Part shown: piece after piece, positions 8,978-17,409 of the stretch
Layout of the letters: the number at the start of each line of letters is the position of its first letter
Position numbering within the stretch: position 1 is the stretch's first letter
Made by a program: the position numbers and the translations under genes
Notes under the pieces: generated by a model
What the model saw: only the letters and a program-made list of their open reading frames with translations
What the model was told of the DNA's origin: nothing
The model's database searches: none
DNA from: Sulfurovum sp.
GTDB lineage: Bacteria; Campylobacterota; Campylobacteria; Campylobacterales; Sulfurovaceae
Length of the DNA: 64,000 bases
Direction: 5' to 3'
NCBI GenBank assembly: GCA_027049035.1
Contig: JALTVI010000091.1
Coordinates: forward strand, 62,001-126,000

Positions 8978-10618
8978 TTACTTTTTGTTCTCTTTGGCTC
9001 TCTTGGCACACTCGGCTGCATCGATACAGAAATACCCTTTGCCCTTTTTGGCGGGCTTGAGCTCCTCTTCATTGGTGTTTCCGCACTTCTTGCACGCATT
9101 CTTGGGCTTCTCTTCAAAGGCCGCTTCAGGCTTCATGGCAGGGAAGAGAATAACGTCACGGATGGAGTGGTTGTTTGTCAGCATCATCACCAGACGGTCG
9201 ATACCGATACCCTCACCGGCTGTCGGTGTCATACCGTGACCGAGAGCACGTACGAAATCAAGGTCCATATGCATCGCCTCTTCATCGCCCGTTGCCTCCT
9301 TGGCTTCCGCCTGTGCCTTGAAACGCTCGTACTGGTCAAGCGGATCGTTAAGTTCGTTGAAGCCGTTGGCGATCTCCTTGCCGGCCATGAAGAGCTCGAA
9401 GCGCTCGGCGATTTCGGGGTTCTCGTCGCTTCTTCTTGAGAGCGGTGAAATATCGATGGGGTAGTCGGTAATGAAGGTTGGATTGATCAGCTTGGCTTCG
9501 ACGAACTCATCAAAGAGCTCCGCCTGTACATAGCCCAGGGTAAGGTTGTCGTTGACTTCGACACCGTGCTCTTTAAGGTAGGCAAGCCCCTTTTCGCGGT
9601 CAGTGGCCACGTCGGCAGGCACACCGCCGATGGTGGTGAGCGCTTCGACAAAAGAGACTTTTGCAAACGGTGTGGTGAAGTCGATCTCCATATCACCGTA
9701 GGTAAGCGTTTTGGGAAGCTGCAGTTCGGCGAAGATGTAGTCGAAGAGATCCTCGGTCAGTTTCATCAGGTCATGATAGTTGTGGTAGGCCCAGTAGAAT
9801 TCGATGGAGGTGAATTCCGGATTGTGTGTCTGGTCCATTCCCTCGTTACGGAAGTTACGGTTGATTTCGAAGACTGCCTCCATGCCGCCTACGGTCAGAC
9901 GCTTGAGGTAGAGCTCGGGAGCGATACGCAGGTAGCGGTCGACACCAAGCGCATTGTGGTGTGTAACAAACGGTTTTGCATTTGCGCCGCCGGGAATGGG
10001 GTGCATCATCGGTGTCTCCACTTCAAGGAAGCCGTGGTCTTCGAAGAAACGGCGGATGAGCGAAACGATCTTGGAGCGCATGATGAAGGTCTCTTTGACC
10101 TCCGGGTTCATGATCATGTCCAGATAGCGCTGGCGGTAGCGGATCTCCTGGTCGGTCAGTCCGTGGAATTTTTCCGGAAGCGGCATGATCGCCTTGGAGA
10201 CGATCTTGAGGTCCTTGCAGTGGAGTGTCAGCTCGCCGGTCTGTGTGACAAAAGGAAATCCTGTAGCCTCGATGATGTCGCCTACCTCGAAGAGTTTCTT
10301 GGCAATGTTGTTGTAGTAGCCCTCAGGCAGGTCATCACGGTTGTAGTAGATCTGTACCAGTCCGTCACTGTCCTCTATCTTGGCAAAGGCTGCCTTTCCC
10401 ATGATACGGATGAACTTGATACGTCCGGTAAGGGTGACAGTTTTGCTCTCATCCTTCTTCTCATCCGCATCCAGCTCCTTTACATAGGCAAAGTGTTCGA
10501 AAAACTCCGAAGAGGGCATTCCTTTGGTCACATTTGCCGGATAGGGGTTGATCCCCTCTTGTCGCAGGCGCTCTGCCTTGCTGATACGCTCTTGAATATA
10601 CTGGTTGTCAAATATCAA
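8978..10618 (-). CDS. lysS: lysyl-tRNA synthetase with C-terminal zinc-ribbon-like tail
   Basis: The 546-residue class IIb synthetase charges tRNA-Lys. It has an N-terminal OB-fold anticodon domain (about residues 50-160), then a catalytic core with motif 2 ([14 protein letters not shown]) and motif 3 ([13 protein letters not shown]). The core ends near residue 500. A tail of about 40 residues then carries C-x2-C (ACKKCGNT) and a second cysteine pair ([12 protein letters not shown]), resembling a small zinc ribbon not present in most bacterial LysRS. It lies between fur and glyA, as in Campylobacter. Confidence 0.95.
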   Translation of the reverse strand: MIFDNQYIQERISKAERLRQEGINPYPANVTKGMPSSEFFEHFAYVKELDADEKKDESKTVTLTGRIKFIRIMGKAAFAKIEDSDGLVQIYYNRDDLPEGYYNNIAKKLFEVGDIIEATGFPFVTQTGELTLHCKDLKIVSKAIMPLPEKFHGLTDQEIRYRQRYLDMIMNPEVKETFIMRSKIVSLIRRFFEDHGFLEVETPMMHPIPGGANAKPFVTHHNALGVDRYLRIAPELYLKRLTVGGMEAVFEINRNFRNEGMDQTHNPEFTSIEFYWAYHNYHDLMKLTEDLFDYIFAELQLPKTLTYGDMEIDFTTPFAKVSFVEALTTIGGVPADVATDREKGLAYLKEHGVEVNDNLTLGYVQAELFDEFVEAKLINPTFITDYPIDISPLSRRSDENPEIAERFELFMAGKEIANGFNELNDPLDQYERFKAQAEAKEATGDEEAMHMDLDFVRALGHGMTPTAGEGIGIDRLVMMLTNNHSIRDVILFPAMKPEAAFEEKPKNACKKCGNTNEEELKPAKKGKGYFCIDAAECAKRAKENKK

Positions 10619-10685
10619 GGTTTCTCCTAAAATTGGGTGTTTTCATACTGGATTTGGGTCAAGATCCCTCAGTGCGGAGAGGATA

Positions 10686-10700
10686 CTGAACCAAGTTCAG
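10686..10700. repeat. short intergenic hairpin between fur and lysS
   Basis: CTGAAC-CAA-GTTCAG forms a perfect 6-bp hairpin in the 91-bp gap between the fur stop and the lysS start. It has no T run, so it is not an obvious terminator. It belongs to the loose class of short palindromes that appear in several gaps of this window. Confidence 0.4.
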
Positions 10701-10709
10701 GGTAATGGG

Positions 10710-11159
10710 TTATTTCTCTTCTTGTTGGCACGTCTCACACAGACCGACGATCTTCATTGTGTGGTCCTGCATCTTGAAGTTGTACTGTTTGGCGATGGCT
10801 TCCTGACGCTGCTCAATGATATCATCGAAAAACTCGATGATCTTGCCGCATCTGGTGCAGATGAGATGGTCGTGGTGCTCTTTTTCACCCAGTTCGTACT
10901 TCTTGCCCTGTACACCAAAAGAGATGGAGCTGGCGATTCCCTCTTTTTCAAGCAGGGTGAGTGTACGGTAGACTGTCGCGATGCCGATGGTCACATCGGG
11001 GTGGTTTTTCTTCATCAGCATGTAGATATCTTCAGGGGTGAAGTGCCCTTCGTTCTCATACAGAAACTTCAAGATAAGTTCACGCTGTTTAGTGAACTTC
11101 AGGCCGTTTTGTTTGAGCAGCTGTTTGAATTGTTCAAGCAGTGCGTCGTAAGTGATCAT
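10710..11159 (-). CDS. fur: ferric uptake regulator
   Basis: The 149-residue DNA-binding metalloregulator has the winged-helix N-terminus (residues 1-85, with TIGIATVYRTLTLLEKEG as recognition helix region). A dimerisation/metal domain follows, with HHDHLICTRCGKIIEF (His cluster plus C-x2-C) and a second C-x2-C near the C-terminus (GLCETCQQ), the structural zinc site. It represses iron uptake genes when loaded with Fe2+. It overlaps the cvpA stop by 4 bp and precedes lysS and glyA, an arrangement I also recall from C. jejuni. I see no convincing Fur box elsewhere in the window. Confidence 0.95.
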   Translation of the reverse strand: MITYDALLEQFKQLLKQNGLKFTKQRELILKFLYENEGHFTPEDIYMLMKKNHPDVTIGIATVYRTLTLLEKEGIASSISFGVQGKKYELGEKEHHDHLICTRCGKIIEFFDDIIEQRQEAIAKQYNFKMQDHTMKIVGLCETCQQEEK

Positions 11160-11749
11160 GGCTGCTTCCCTTCTCCGGTACTGCTCTGGTTAGTATCGTT
11201 TTCCTGTGTCTCCGATGTGCTGTGCGGTATGGCCAGACCGAGCGATGACGGGTCTATCTTGATAATGGCTGATCCGGCTTTGAGGAGCAGCGGATAGAGC
11301 ATGGAGTCTTTGACATACTTCTGTGCATTGTCACGGATGAGGGTGACATTGGAGAGTGCGGTGACGATGAGTGCGAAGATGACAAAGTACTTTCCACCGC
11401 CTACAATAAAGCCGAGAATACGGTCGACCGGTCCCAGCCCGCTCGCATCGGAGAGCTTGGCTACAATGGCACCCAGAATGGTCGCACTCAGCCAGATGAT
11501 GATCAGAATGGCCATAAAACCGATCAGCTTGGCAAGAGAGGCATTCTCAAGCTGGACGAAGTGGCTCTGGATGAATGTTGCCGCTTCGGAAGCGAGACGC
11601 GAAGCGAAGTAGACACCGCCGATGAGTCCGGCGAGTCCGAATGCCTCTTTGATAACGCCGTTCATAAAGCCTTTGACTGCCAAAAGGAGGATGATAGCTC
11701 CGATCGTTACGTCAAAATAGTTGAACCCCACCATCGTAAAGTTATCCAT
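11156..11749 (-). CDS. cvpA: CvpA family membrane protein
   Basis: The 197-residue inner-membrane protein has four hydrophobic segments (around residues 12-45, 65-95, 105-130) and the CvpA pattern F-N-Y-F-D-V-x-I-G and G-x-x-K-x-F-x-x-G near the N-terminus. It ends in a polar tail (STSETQENDTNQSS). The family is named for colicin V production; the cellular role is still poorly defined. It overlaps fur by 4 bp, so both are co-translated. Confidence 0.85.
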   Translation of the reverse strand: MDNFTMVGFNYFDVTIGAIILLLAVKGFMNGVIKEAFGLAGLIGGVYFASRLASEAATFIQSHFVQLENASLAKLIGFMAILIIIWLSATILGAIVAKLSDASGLGPVDRILGFIVGGGKYFVIFALIVTALSNVTLIRDNAQKYVKDSMLYPLLLKAGSAIIKIDPSSLGLAIPHSTSETQENDTNQSSTGEGKQP

Positions 11750-11815
11750 TTACAGCTGCTCCCAAAAAAATTTCATAATTGTATCGATAAATCCTCTATC
11801 TTAGCTTTCGCTTCT

Positions 11816-12877
11816 TTAGCGGATCGCTTTGGAGAGCTCCTCAGGTTTGTTGGCATACTGCAGTGCCACTTCCCGGCTGATCTTTCCTTCTCTGATATAC
11901 TTCAGCAGTGCCTGTGTCTGTGTCTGCATACCGGAATCTTCCTGCCCCAGCTGCATCTGTGAATAGATCTGGTGCACTTTGTCCTCACGGATCAGGTTGG
12001 CGATAGCATGGTTGGTAAGCATAATCTCGTGTGTCGCGATTCGTCCGCCGCCGATTTTGGGCAGTAGCGACTGTGCGATGACTGCGACAAGTGAGGTAGA
12101 GATCATGGCACGGATCTGCGGCTGTTCGTCACCGGTAAAGACGTCGATGATACGGTTGATGGTACCGGGTGCAGATGAGGTGTGCAGGGTTCCAAAGACA
12201 AGGTGTCCGGTTTCAGCCGCTGTCAGTGCCGCTTCAATGGTCTCCTTGTCACGCATCTCCCCGATAAGGATGATGTCGGGGTCCTGACGCATTGCGTACT
12301 TCAGCGCTGTGGCAAATGAACGGGTATCTTCCCCGACTTCCCTGTGTGAGAAGACAGCCTTTTTGTTCTCATGGATGAATTCCACCGGGTCTTCGACGGT
12401 GACGATGTGTTTCTGCTCGTAGAGGTTAATCTCGTTCAGCAGTGCGGCAAGGGTGGTCGATTTACCCGAACCTGTAGGCCCTGTAACCAGGATAAGCCCT
12501 TTTTCACGTTTGATCATCTTTTTGAAAACCTGCGGTGCACCAAGGTCATCCAGAGAGGGGATCTCGATGGGAATAATACGGAAAGCGGCAGCCGTATCAC
12601 CAAGCGTTTTGTAGTAGTTGGCCCTGAAACGTCCGATGCCCGGAAGCAGCAGTGCGAAGTCGAGTTCGTTGTACTCTTCAAAGTGCTTTTTCTGCTTTTC
12701 GGTAATGAGTGAATAGGCCATCTCTTCGATGTCCTCTCCCGTAAGCTTGGGGAGGTTGACGGGTTTGAGTTTCCCGTCGAGTCTGATTTGAGGTTCGGAG
12801 CGGCTGACGAGGTGGAGGTCGGAGGCGCCGTGCGCGACGACACTCTGAAGCAGTTTTTTAATGTCGAAAGTGGCCAT
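11816..12877 (-). CDS. pilT: PilT-type retraction ATPase
   Basis: The 353-residue secretion-superfamily ATPase has an N-terminal PAS-like domain (residues 1-100, with ASDLHLVSRSEPQIRLDGKL). The core carries Walker A GPTGSGKSTT (about 130-140), an Asp box (VTVEDPVEFIHE), Walker B IILIGEMRDKET and a His box (TAAETGHLVFGTLHTSSA). PilT powers pilus retraction and twitching motility from the cytoplasmic face. Here it lies inside a housekeeping cluster without pilin or pilus-assembly genes nearby. Confidence 0.92.
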   Translation of the reverse strand: MATFDIKKLLQSVVAHGASDLHLVSRSEPQIRLDGKLKPVNLPKLTGEDIEEMAYSLITEKQKKHFEEYNELDFALLLPGIGRFRANYYKTLGDTAAAFRIIPIEIPSLDDLGAPQVFKKMIKREKGLILVTGPTGSGKSTTLAALLNEINLYEQKHIVTVEDPVEFIHENKKAVFSHREVGEDTRSFATALKYAMRQDPDIILIGEMRDKETIEAALTAAETGHLVFGTLHTSSAPGTINRIIDVFTGDEQPQIRAMISTSLVAVIAQSLLPKIGGGRIATHEIMLTNHAIANLIREDKVHQIYSQMQLGQEDSGMQTQTQALLKYIREGKISREVALQYANKPEELSKAIR

Positions 12878-12886
12878 AGGTATCCT

Positions 12887-13234
12887 TTATGTGTGGAGTA
12901 GGGTATTTTGATATTCGGACTCATTATACCCCACGATTACTTTATCTTCAAACTCCAAAACGGGACGTTTGATCAGCATATTCTCTTTTGCAAGCCAGTC
13001 TATCTTCTCTTCATCTGAAAGATCAAGCGCTTTGAGGCCAAGTGTACGGTAGGTGGTTCCTCTGGTGTTGAAGAGGGTTTTCAGGTCGGTTTTTTCAAGC
13101 CATTTGCGTATGGTTGCTTCATCGACCGGTCTCTCTCTAAAATCGATGAATTCGTAGGGAATATCATGGGCTTTGAGAAACTTGACCGCCTTGCGCACAC
13201 TGTCACAGTTTTTGATACCGTAGAGTCTGACCAT
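12887..13234 (-). CDS. Spx/ArsC-family (YffB-like) thioredoxin-fold protein
   Basis: The 115-residue protein begins with the ArsC-family signature LYGIKNCDSVRKAVKFL, with one catalytic-type cysteine (C10). It continues with YEFIDFRERPVD and the T-R-G-T-T-Y-R helix seen in YffB/Spx proteins. Members are glutathione- or thioredoxin-linked reductases or RNA-polymerase-binding regulators. The single Cys and length point to the YffB type rather than a true arsenate reductase. It lies 2 bp after gatC and 9 bp before pilT. Confidence 0.8.
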   Translation of the reverse strand: MVRLYGIKNCDSVRKAVKFLKAHDIPYEFIDFRERPVDEATIRKWLEKTDLKTLFNTRGTTYRTLGLKALDLSDEEKIDWLAKENMLIKRPVLEFEDKVIVGYNESEYQNTLLHT

Positions 13235-13236
13235 GG

Positions 13237-13527
13237 CTACTCGATGATCGCCGGAACGATGAAGAAGTCATCGTCTGCCTGGGGTGCATGCCTGAGAATT
13301 TTCTCCGGTATGTCGCTGGAACCTCTTGGGGTATCTTCGCGCAGCGGAGATCCGCCTTCGAGTGTGGAGAATGCGGGACTGAGGTTTTCGGTATCGAGTT
13401 CGTTGAGATTGTCGATGTATCCCAGAATTTCGCTCAGTTGTCCCATCACCTCCTCTTTTTTCTCTTCAGCGATACGAAGGTGGGAAAGTTTCTCCAGTTT
13501 TGCCAGAAGTGCTGTATCAATCTGCAT
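13237..13527 (-). CDS. gatC: aspartyl/glutamyl-tRNA amidotransferase subunit C
   Basis: The 96-residue small subunit of the GatCAB complex converts mischarged Glu-tRNA(Gln) or Asp-tRNA(Asn) to the amide. The helical N-terminus (LAKLEKLSHLRIAEEKKEE) and the stretch LSPAFSTLEGGSPLREDTP match the family pattern, in which the C-terminal part wraps between GatA and GatB. It heads the minus-strand cluster gatC, Spx/ArsC-like, pilT, cvpA, fur, lysS, glyA. GatA and GatB are not in this window. Confidence 0.9.
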   Translation of the reverse strand: MQIDTALLAKLEKLSHLRIAEEKKEEVMGQLSEILGYIDNLNELDTENLSPAFSTLEGGSPLREDTPRGSSDIPEKILRHAPQADDDFFIVPAIIE

Positions 13528-13638
13528 AATTATGTGCCTGTTGTTGAATTTATATGGTTTTTACTATTATATATTAATTTGGTTTAAGATATAACTACCT
13601 ACAATCACCCATATACTTCATATAAAAAGGATTTAATT

Positions 13639-13983
13639 ATGATGCAACAACTCGATATGAGCTCTCCGGAATTTCTACAGGAGCTGGAAAAGACAAAAAA
13701 GTTTACCGACAAGGTATGTGCACAGTTTGGGTTTGAATACCACCCCAACGAAGATGTCAACGAAGGTGTCATTATGGGGCTTGCACGCCATAAACTCCTC
13801 TACGGGAAGCGCTTCTGCCCCTGTTTTATGGTAGAAGAGGATCCGGCAAAGCCGGGTAAGTTCAAGAGTGTTGATGACCGTATCTGTCCCTGCCCGCAAG
13901 CGCTTGAAAAAGAGATTCCCGAAGAGGGGAAGTGTCACTGCGGAATCTTCTGTACGCCGGAGTTTGTCAAGGAGAACAGCTAA
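13639..13983 (+). CDS. ferredoxin:thioredoxin reductase catalytic (beta) chain
   Basis: The 114-residue protein carries the FTR catalytic cysteine pattern: C60-P-C62, C83-P-C85 and C99-H-C101. In known enzymes these hold a [4Fe-4S] cluster next to a redox-active disulfide. It passes electrons from ferredoxin to thioredoxin. No variable (alpha) subunit is next to it, as in many non-photosynthetic bacteria. AAAAGGAT precedes two possible starts (13639 and 13642). A rhodanese gene follows on the same strand after a 67-bp gap. Confidence 0.88.
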   Translation: MMQQLDMSSPEFLQELEKTKKFTDKVCAQFGFEYHPNEDVNEGVIMGLARHKLLYGKRFCPCFMVEEDPAKPGKFKSVDDRICPCPQALEKEIPEEGKCHCGIFCTPEFVKENS

Positions 13984-14050
13984 ACGTATACCGGGTAAAA
14001 AATAATTTTGGTATAATGCGCGATTATTTTTTATATTAAAGGTGACGAAC

Positions 14051-14398
14051 ATGCATGAATTATTGACAAAAGACGACATCACTTCCAGTGACCTGATCAC
14101 GCTGCTTGAAGCGCGTGAAAACGGTGAAGCAGATTTTCTGCTGGTGGATGTACGTGAACAGATGGAGTACGATATGGCCCACATCAAGGGGGTGGATCTG
14201 CTCAAGCCGACCTCCCGTTTTCAGGAGTGGGCCGAAGAGCTCTTTAACGAGTACAACGGTAAAAAGCCGGTGATCTTCACCTGCCGTACGGGCAGCAGAA
14301 GCGGGCAGGTGCAGCATGTCTTCAAATCCAACGGATTTGAGAATGCCATCAACCACTACGGCGGCATCGTAACCTACAGCGGAGGCATTGAGCGTTAA
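14051..14398 (+). CDS. rhodanese-domain protein
   Basis: The 115-residue single-domain rhodanese has LVDVREQMEYDMAHIKG (entry motif) and the active-site loop FTCRTGSRSG with the catalytic Cys. It ends with the INHYGGI region. Such proteins move sulfane sulfur between thiols, cyanide and acceptors. I start at the ATG at 14051, preceded by AAAGGTG, not the GTG at 14042. It is followed almost directly by an esterase gene (stop 14398, next ATG 14400). Confidence 0.9.
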   Translation: MHELLTKDDITSSDLITLLEARENGEADFLLVDVREQMEYDMAHIKGVDLLKPTSRFQEWAEELFNEYNGKKPVIFTCRTGSRSGQVQHVFKSNGFENAINHYGGIVTYSGGIER

Positions 14399-14399
14399 G

Positions 14400-14945
14400 A
14401 TGTCTTCGCTGCTCTACCTGCACGGGTTTGTAAGTTGCGGAAAGGGGCATAAGTCTACGGCACTTGCCGAACACTTTGGAAAAGAGAATGTGTTCGCTCC
14501 TGATCTCCCCTATGCACCGGACGATGCGATAGCGTATCTTGAGGATTTGCTCGCCTCGCGCCATTTTGACCTGCTTGTCGGCTCCTCCCTGGGTGGCTTT
14601 TATGCAACTTTTCTGGCAGAGAAGTATGCCCATAAGGCCGTATTGCTCAACCCTTCGACAGAACCATACGAAACACTCGCTCCCTATGTGGGAGAGCAGC
14701 GGCGTTTTTGTGACGGCGAAACATTCAGATTTGAAGCGGCCTATCTGCAGCAGCTGAAGCAGTATGTCACTACTCCTGAAACAGGGGAGTATCTTGTACT
14801 GCTGCAAAGCGGGGACGAGGTGCTTGACTACCGCAAAGCCGAAGCAAAGTATCAAAGCCAGCGTGTCATTGTTGAGTATGGCGGCAACCACCGCTTCGAG
14901 AACATTGAAGACTACCTCAGTATGATTGGAAATTTTACAAAATGA
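14400..14945 (+). CDS. YqiA-like alpha/beta-hydrolase (UPF0227 type)
   Basis: The 181-residue compact alpha/beta-hydrolase has the oxyanion strand (LLYLHGFVSC), a nucleophile elbow VGSSLGGFYA (Ser in G-x-S-x-G) and a late acid/His pair (QSGDEVLDYR and GGNHRFENIED). The order and small size match YqiA-type esterases, whose physiological substrate is unclear. ATG begins 1 bp after the rhodanese stop, and its stop overlaps the dapE start (ATGA), so rhodanese, esterase and dapE form an operon. Confidence 0.82.
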   Translation: MSSLLYLHGFVSCGKGHKSTALAEHFGKENVFAPDLPYAPDDAIAYLEDLLASRHFDLLVGSSLGGFYATFLAEKYAHKAVLLNPSTEPYETLAPYVGEQRRFCDGETFRFEAAYLQQLKQYVTTPETGEYLVLLQSGDEVLDYRKAEAKYQSQRVIVEYGGNHRFENIEDYLSMIGNFTK

Positions 14946-16057
14946 ATGCACACACAGAAGATTACGATGTCATCGACCTCTTTATGAAGCTGCTCAGTTT
15001 CGAGTCGATCACACCTGATGATGCCGGTTCGCTCGACTTTATTGCCTCTTATCTTGACGGCTATGAAGCAATCTGGGTCAATGAAGAGGGGGTGAAGAAC
15101 CTCTTTTTGTATAAGAAGTTCGGAGAGGGTGACCACCTCTGTTTTGCCGGTCATGTCGATGTGGTACCCCCGGGAAACAAGTGGGAGAGCGACCCCTTCG
15201 TACCGCTGGTCAAGGATGGAAAGATCTATGCCCGCGGGGCACAGGATATGAAAAGCGGTGTAGCCGCATTTGTACAGACGCTCAAGGAGGCGGAGCACTT
15301 TAACGGTACGCTCTCCCTGCTGCTCACTTCTGATGAAGAGGGGGATGCGACATTCGGGACGATCATCATGCTCGAACACCTCAAAGAGATAGGGATGCTG
15401 CCTGACTACTGCATTGTTGCAGAGCCGACCTGTGAAGAGGTGTTTGGTGATGCTATCAAAATCGGGCGCAGGGGATCGATCAACGGCTACCTGACCATTC
15501 ACGGCAAGCAGGGGCATGCAGCCTATCCCGAAAAGGCGGTCAATCCCGTGCATCTGACCGCGTCGGTGATGCACCGCCTTGCGGGAATACATCTTGATGA
15601 GGGAGATGAGAATTTTGCGCCAAGCCAGATGGTTATTACCGACATTCGCGGCGGCATGGAGGTGACCAATGTTACTCCCGGTGAGCTGAAGATCATGTTC
15701 AATGTGCGAAACTCCACCAACACCACCCAGGAGGATGTGCGCGCACATATCGATGAGGTACTGGAGGGACTTGAGTATGATCTCACGCTTACACAGGGCT
15801 CATACCCTTTCGTGACCAACCACGACTCAAAAGTGGTGCGAAACCTGCGCGAAAGCATCAAAAAAGTGACCGGAGTAGATACGAAACTCTCTACAGCCGG
15901 CGGTACCAGCGATGCGCGTTTCATGGGAGCGTTCGGCATCGATGTGGTCGAATTCGGCGTCATCAACGATACGATCCACGCACCCAACGAACGCACCTCC
16001 ATCGATGAGGTCAAGGGACTTCACCGTATCTTCCGTGATATCGTCAGCAGTTTTTAG
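14942..16057 (+). CDS. dapE: succinyl-diaminopimelate desuccinylase
   Basis: The 371-residue M20-family zinc hydrolase hydrolyses N-succinyl-LL-2,6-diaminopimelate in lysine and peptidoglycan precursor synthesis. Metal-binding and catalytic stretches are visible: FAGHVDVVPPGNKW, ARGAQDMKSGVAAF, LLTSDEEGDATFG (Glu-Glu pair), and STAGGTSDARF near the C-terminus. The RRGSINGYLTIHGKQGHAAYP segment marks the dimerisation lid domain. Length is normal. The start overlaps the preceding stop by 4 bp. Confidence 0.93.
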   Translation: MNAHTEDYDVIDLFMKLLSFESITPDDAGSLDFIASYLDGYEAIWVNEEGVKNLFLYKKFGEGDHLCFAGHVDVVPPGNKWESDPFVPLVKDGKIYARGAQDMKSGVAAFVQTLKEAEHFNGTLSLLLTSDEEGDATFGTIIMLEHLKEIGMLPDYCIVAEPTCEEVFGDAIKIGRRGSINGYLTIHGKQGHAAYPEKAVNPVHLTASVMHRLAGIHLDEGDENFAPSQMVITDIRGGMEVTNVTPGELKIMFNVRNSTNTTQEDVRAHIDEVLEGLEYDLTLTQGSYPFVTNHDSKVVRNLRESIKKVTGVDTKLSTAGGTSDARFMGAFGIDVVEFGVINDTIHAPNERTSIDEVKGLHRIFRDIVSSF

Positions 16058-16065
16058 GAAAGCCT

Positions 16066-17106
16066 GTGCTGTTTGAACGTCCCCACTTTACCGAGTATGT
16101 GATGGCACGGCTTGTGACGGTCTCCGTGCTGCTCTTTCTTCTCTTCATTACGCTGCTTGTCTGGCTCAATGACAATGTACAGCAGAATCTGCTTGCCATC
16201 GGCTTTGTCGGTGTCACTTTTCTTATTTTGATTTATTCCATCTGGCGGGGGGCGAAGAGGATGCAGCAAGAGCTGGAAAAGCTCAATGCCTACCTTGCCA
16301 ACCTCGAAACACTCGATGAGGTTTCCTACGAAGCCTCTTTCTTTACCAAAGAGTTCGAAGAGCTCAACAAGAACCTACTCAAGGCCCTGAAGAAGGCGAA
16401 GAAGCGTGAAGATATCAAGCAGCGCTACAATGCCAAGCTCAAACTCAAAAACCGCCAGCGCGCCGATATGATCTCCGCCATCGCGCACGAGTTTCGAAAC
16501 CCCATAGCCTCCATTATGGGTTACTCCCAAACCCTGCAGGAAGACCCCGACATTCCGCCCCCGCTGCGTGAAAAGTTTCTTGAAAAGATCTACAGCAACG
16601 GCAATAAAATAGAAGCGCTGCTTGGCAGGTTGATTTTGTGGAACAAATTCGAAAGCGGCGAAGCGACGCTGCATCAGAGCAGCTTCGATCTGTATGCACT
16701 CATTATGGAGGTCAAGCGCTCACTGGCAGAGAAGTACAAAAATCGTACCATTGAAGTGACGGGAAGCAGCTGTATGGTCTTTGCAGACCGTACACTGATG
16801 GATGTGGTGCTTAAAAACCTCATTGAAAATGCATTGAAGTACTCCAAAGAGGAGGTCGAAGTGCACCTTTCGCCGGAGTGCTGCGTGAGTGTTAAAGACC
16901 ACGGTGTCGGTATCAGCGAAAAAGATATAGAGAAGGTCACCAAAAAGTTCTACCGCTCCGGAACGCACAACTGGGACAACTCTATGGGGCTTGGCCTCTC
17001 CATCGTCAAGACGATTCTGGGGCTTCACGGAAGCAGCCTTGAGATAGAGAGTACGCTGCATAAGGGTTCTACATTCTCTTTTTGCCTGCCGGAAACGCAG
17101 GAGTGA
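16066..17106 (+). CDS. sensor histidine kinase (orphan)
   Basis: The 346-residue inner-membrane kinase has two TM segments near the N-terminus (residues 10-27 and 45-62) with almost no periplasmic loop between them, then a coiled-coil linker. The HisKA H-box is AIAHEFRNPIASIMGYS, and the ATPase domain shows N-box LIENALKYSKEE, G1 VKDHGVGIS and G2 NSMGLGLSIVK. Without an external sensing loop it probably senses membrane or internal signals. GTG start at 16066 follows AGGAAA. No response regulator is adjacent, so its partner is elsewhere. Confidence 0.9.
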   Translation: MLFERPHFTEYVMARLVTVSVLLFLLFITLLVWLNDNVQQNLLAIGFVGVTFLILIYSIWRGAKRMQQELEKLNAYLANLETLDEVSYEASFFTKEFEELNKNLLKALKKAKKREDIKQRYNAKLKLKNRQRADMISAIAHEFRNPIASIMGYSQTLQEDPDIPPPLREKFLEKIYSNGNKIEALLGRLILWNKFESGEATLHQSSFDLYALIMEVKRSLAEKYKNRTIEVTGSSCMVFADRTLMDVVLKNLIENALKYSKEEVEVHLSPECCVSVKDHGVGISEKDIEKVTKKFYRSGTHNWDNSMGLGLSIVKTILGLHGSSLEIESTLHKGSTFSFCLPETQE

Positions 17107-17409
17107 CGAAAAAAAGGTTTAAAATTCGGACTAAATCGCCAATCATCTGTTTTGTTGATGATCCCCATTAAACTGGTTGAAGAGCTTGCTGAAATCGCTT
17201 TTGAACTCTCCCTTTTTACGCACATTCTTTCAAAAATAATCTTTTGCACCCAAACTCAATGAAAGTTAACGCTTTATGTACTACAATAAAAGCGTATTAT
17301 GTACACTTATTGGAAGAGGGGTCTCTGACAAGCAGCCCGTAGAGGAAGCTTGCCAGAGGTGCCTTTGTCCGGTAAGGTGCATTACGGATCATCAAATCAA
17401 GGAGGAAGT
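17107..17409 (+). promoter_or_regulatory. leader and likely regulatory region of the molybdoenzyme operon
   Basis: This 303-bp gap holds no gene I can support. Two direct repeats TTATGTAC at 17274-17281 and 17297-17304 are spaced 23 bp apart, about two helical turns. They overlap an inverted repeat ACGCTTT (17269-17275) / AAAGCGT (17289-17295). This cluster looks like binding sites for a dimeric regulator next to a promoter. About 100 bp of leader follows, ending in a strong GGAGGA ribosome site. The regulator is unknown. Confidence 0.45.

Noticed and set aside
9566-10630. 354-codon plus-strand frame
   Set aside because: Antisense to lysS; no ribosome site or domain.
17144-17224. 26-codon minus-strand frame starting with GTG (ends …FNQFNGDHQQNR)
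   Set aside because: It reads like a protein tail, but the ribosome site is weak and the frame is closed just upstream; it may be a gene remnant.
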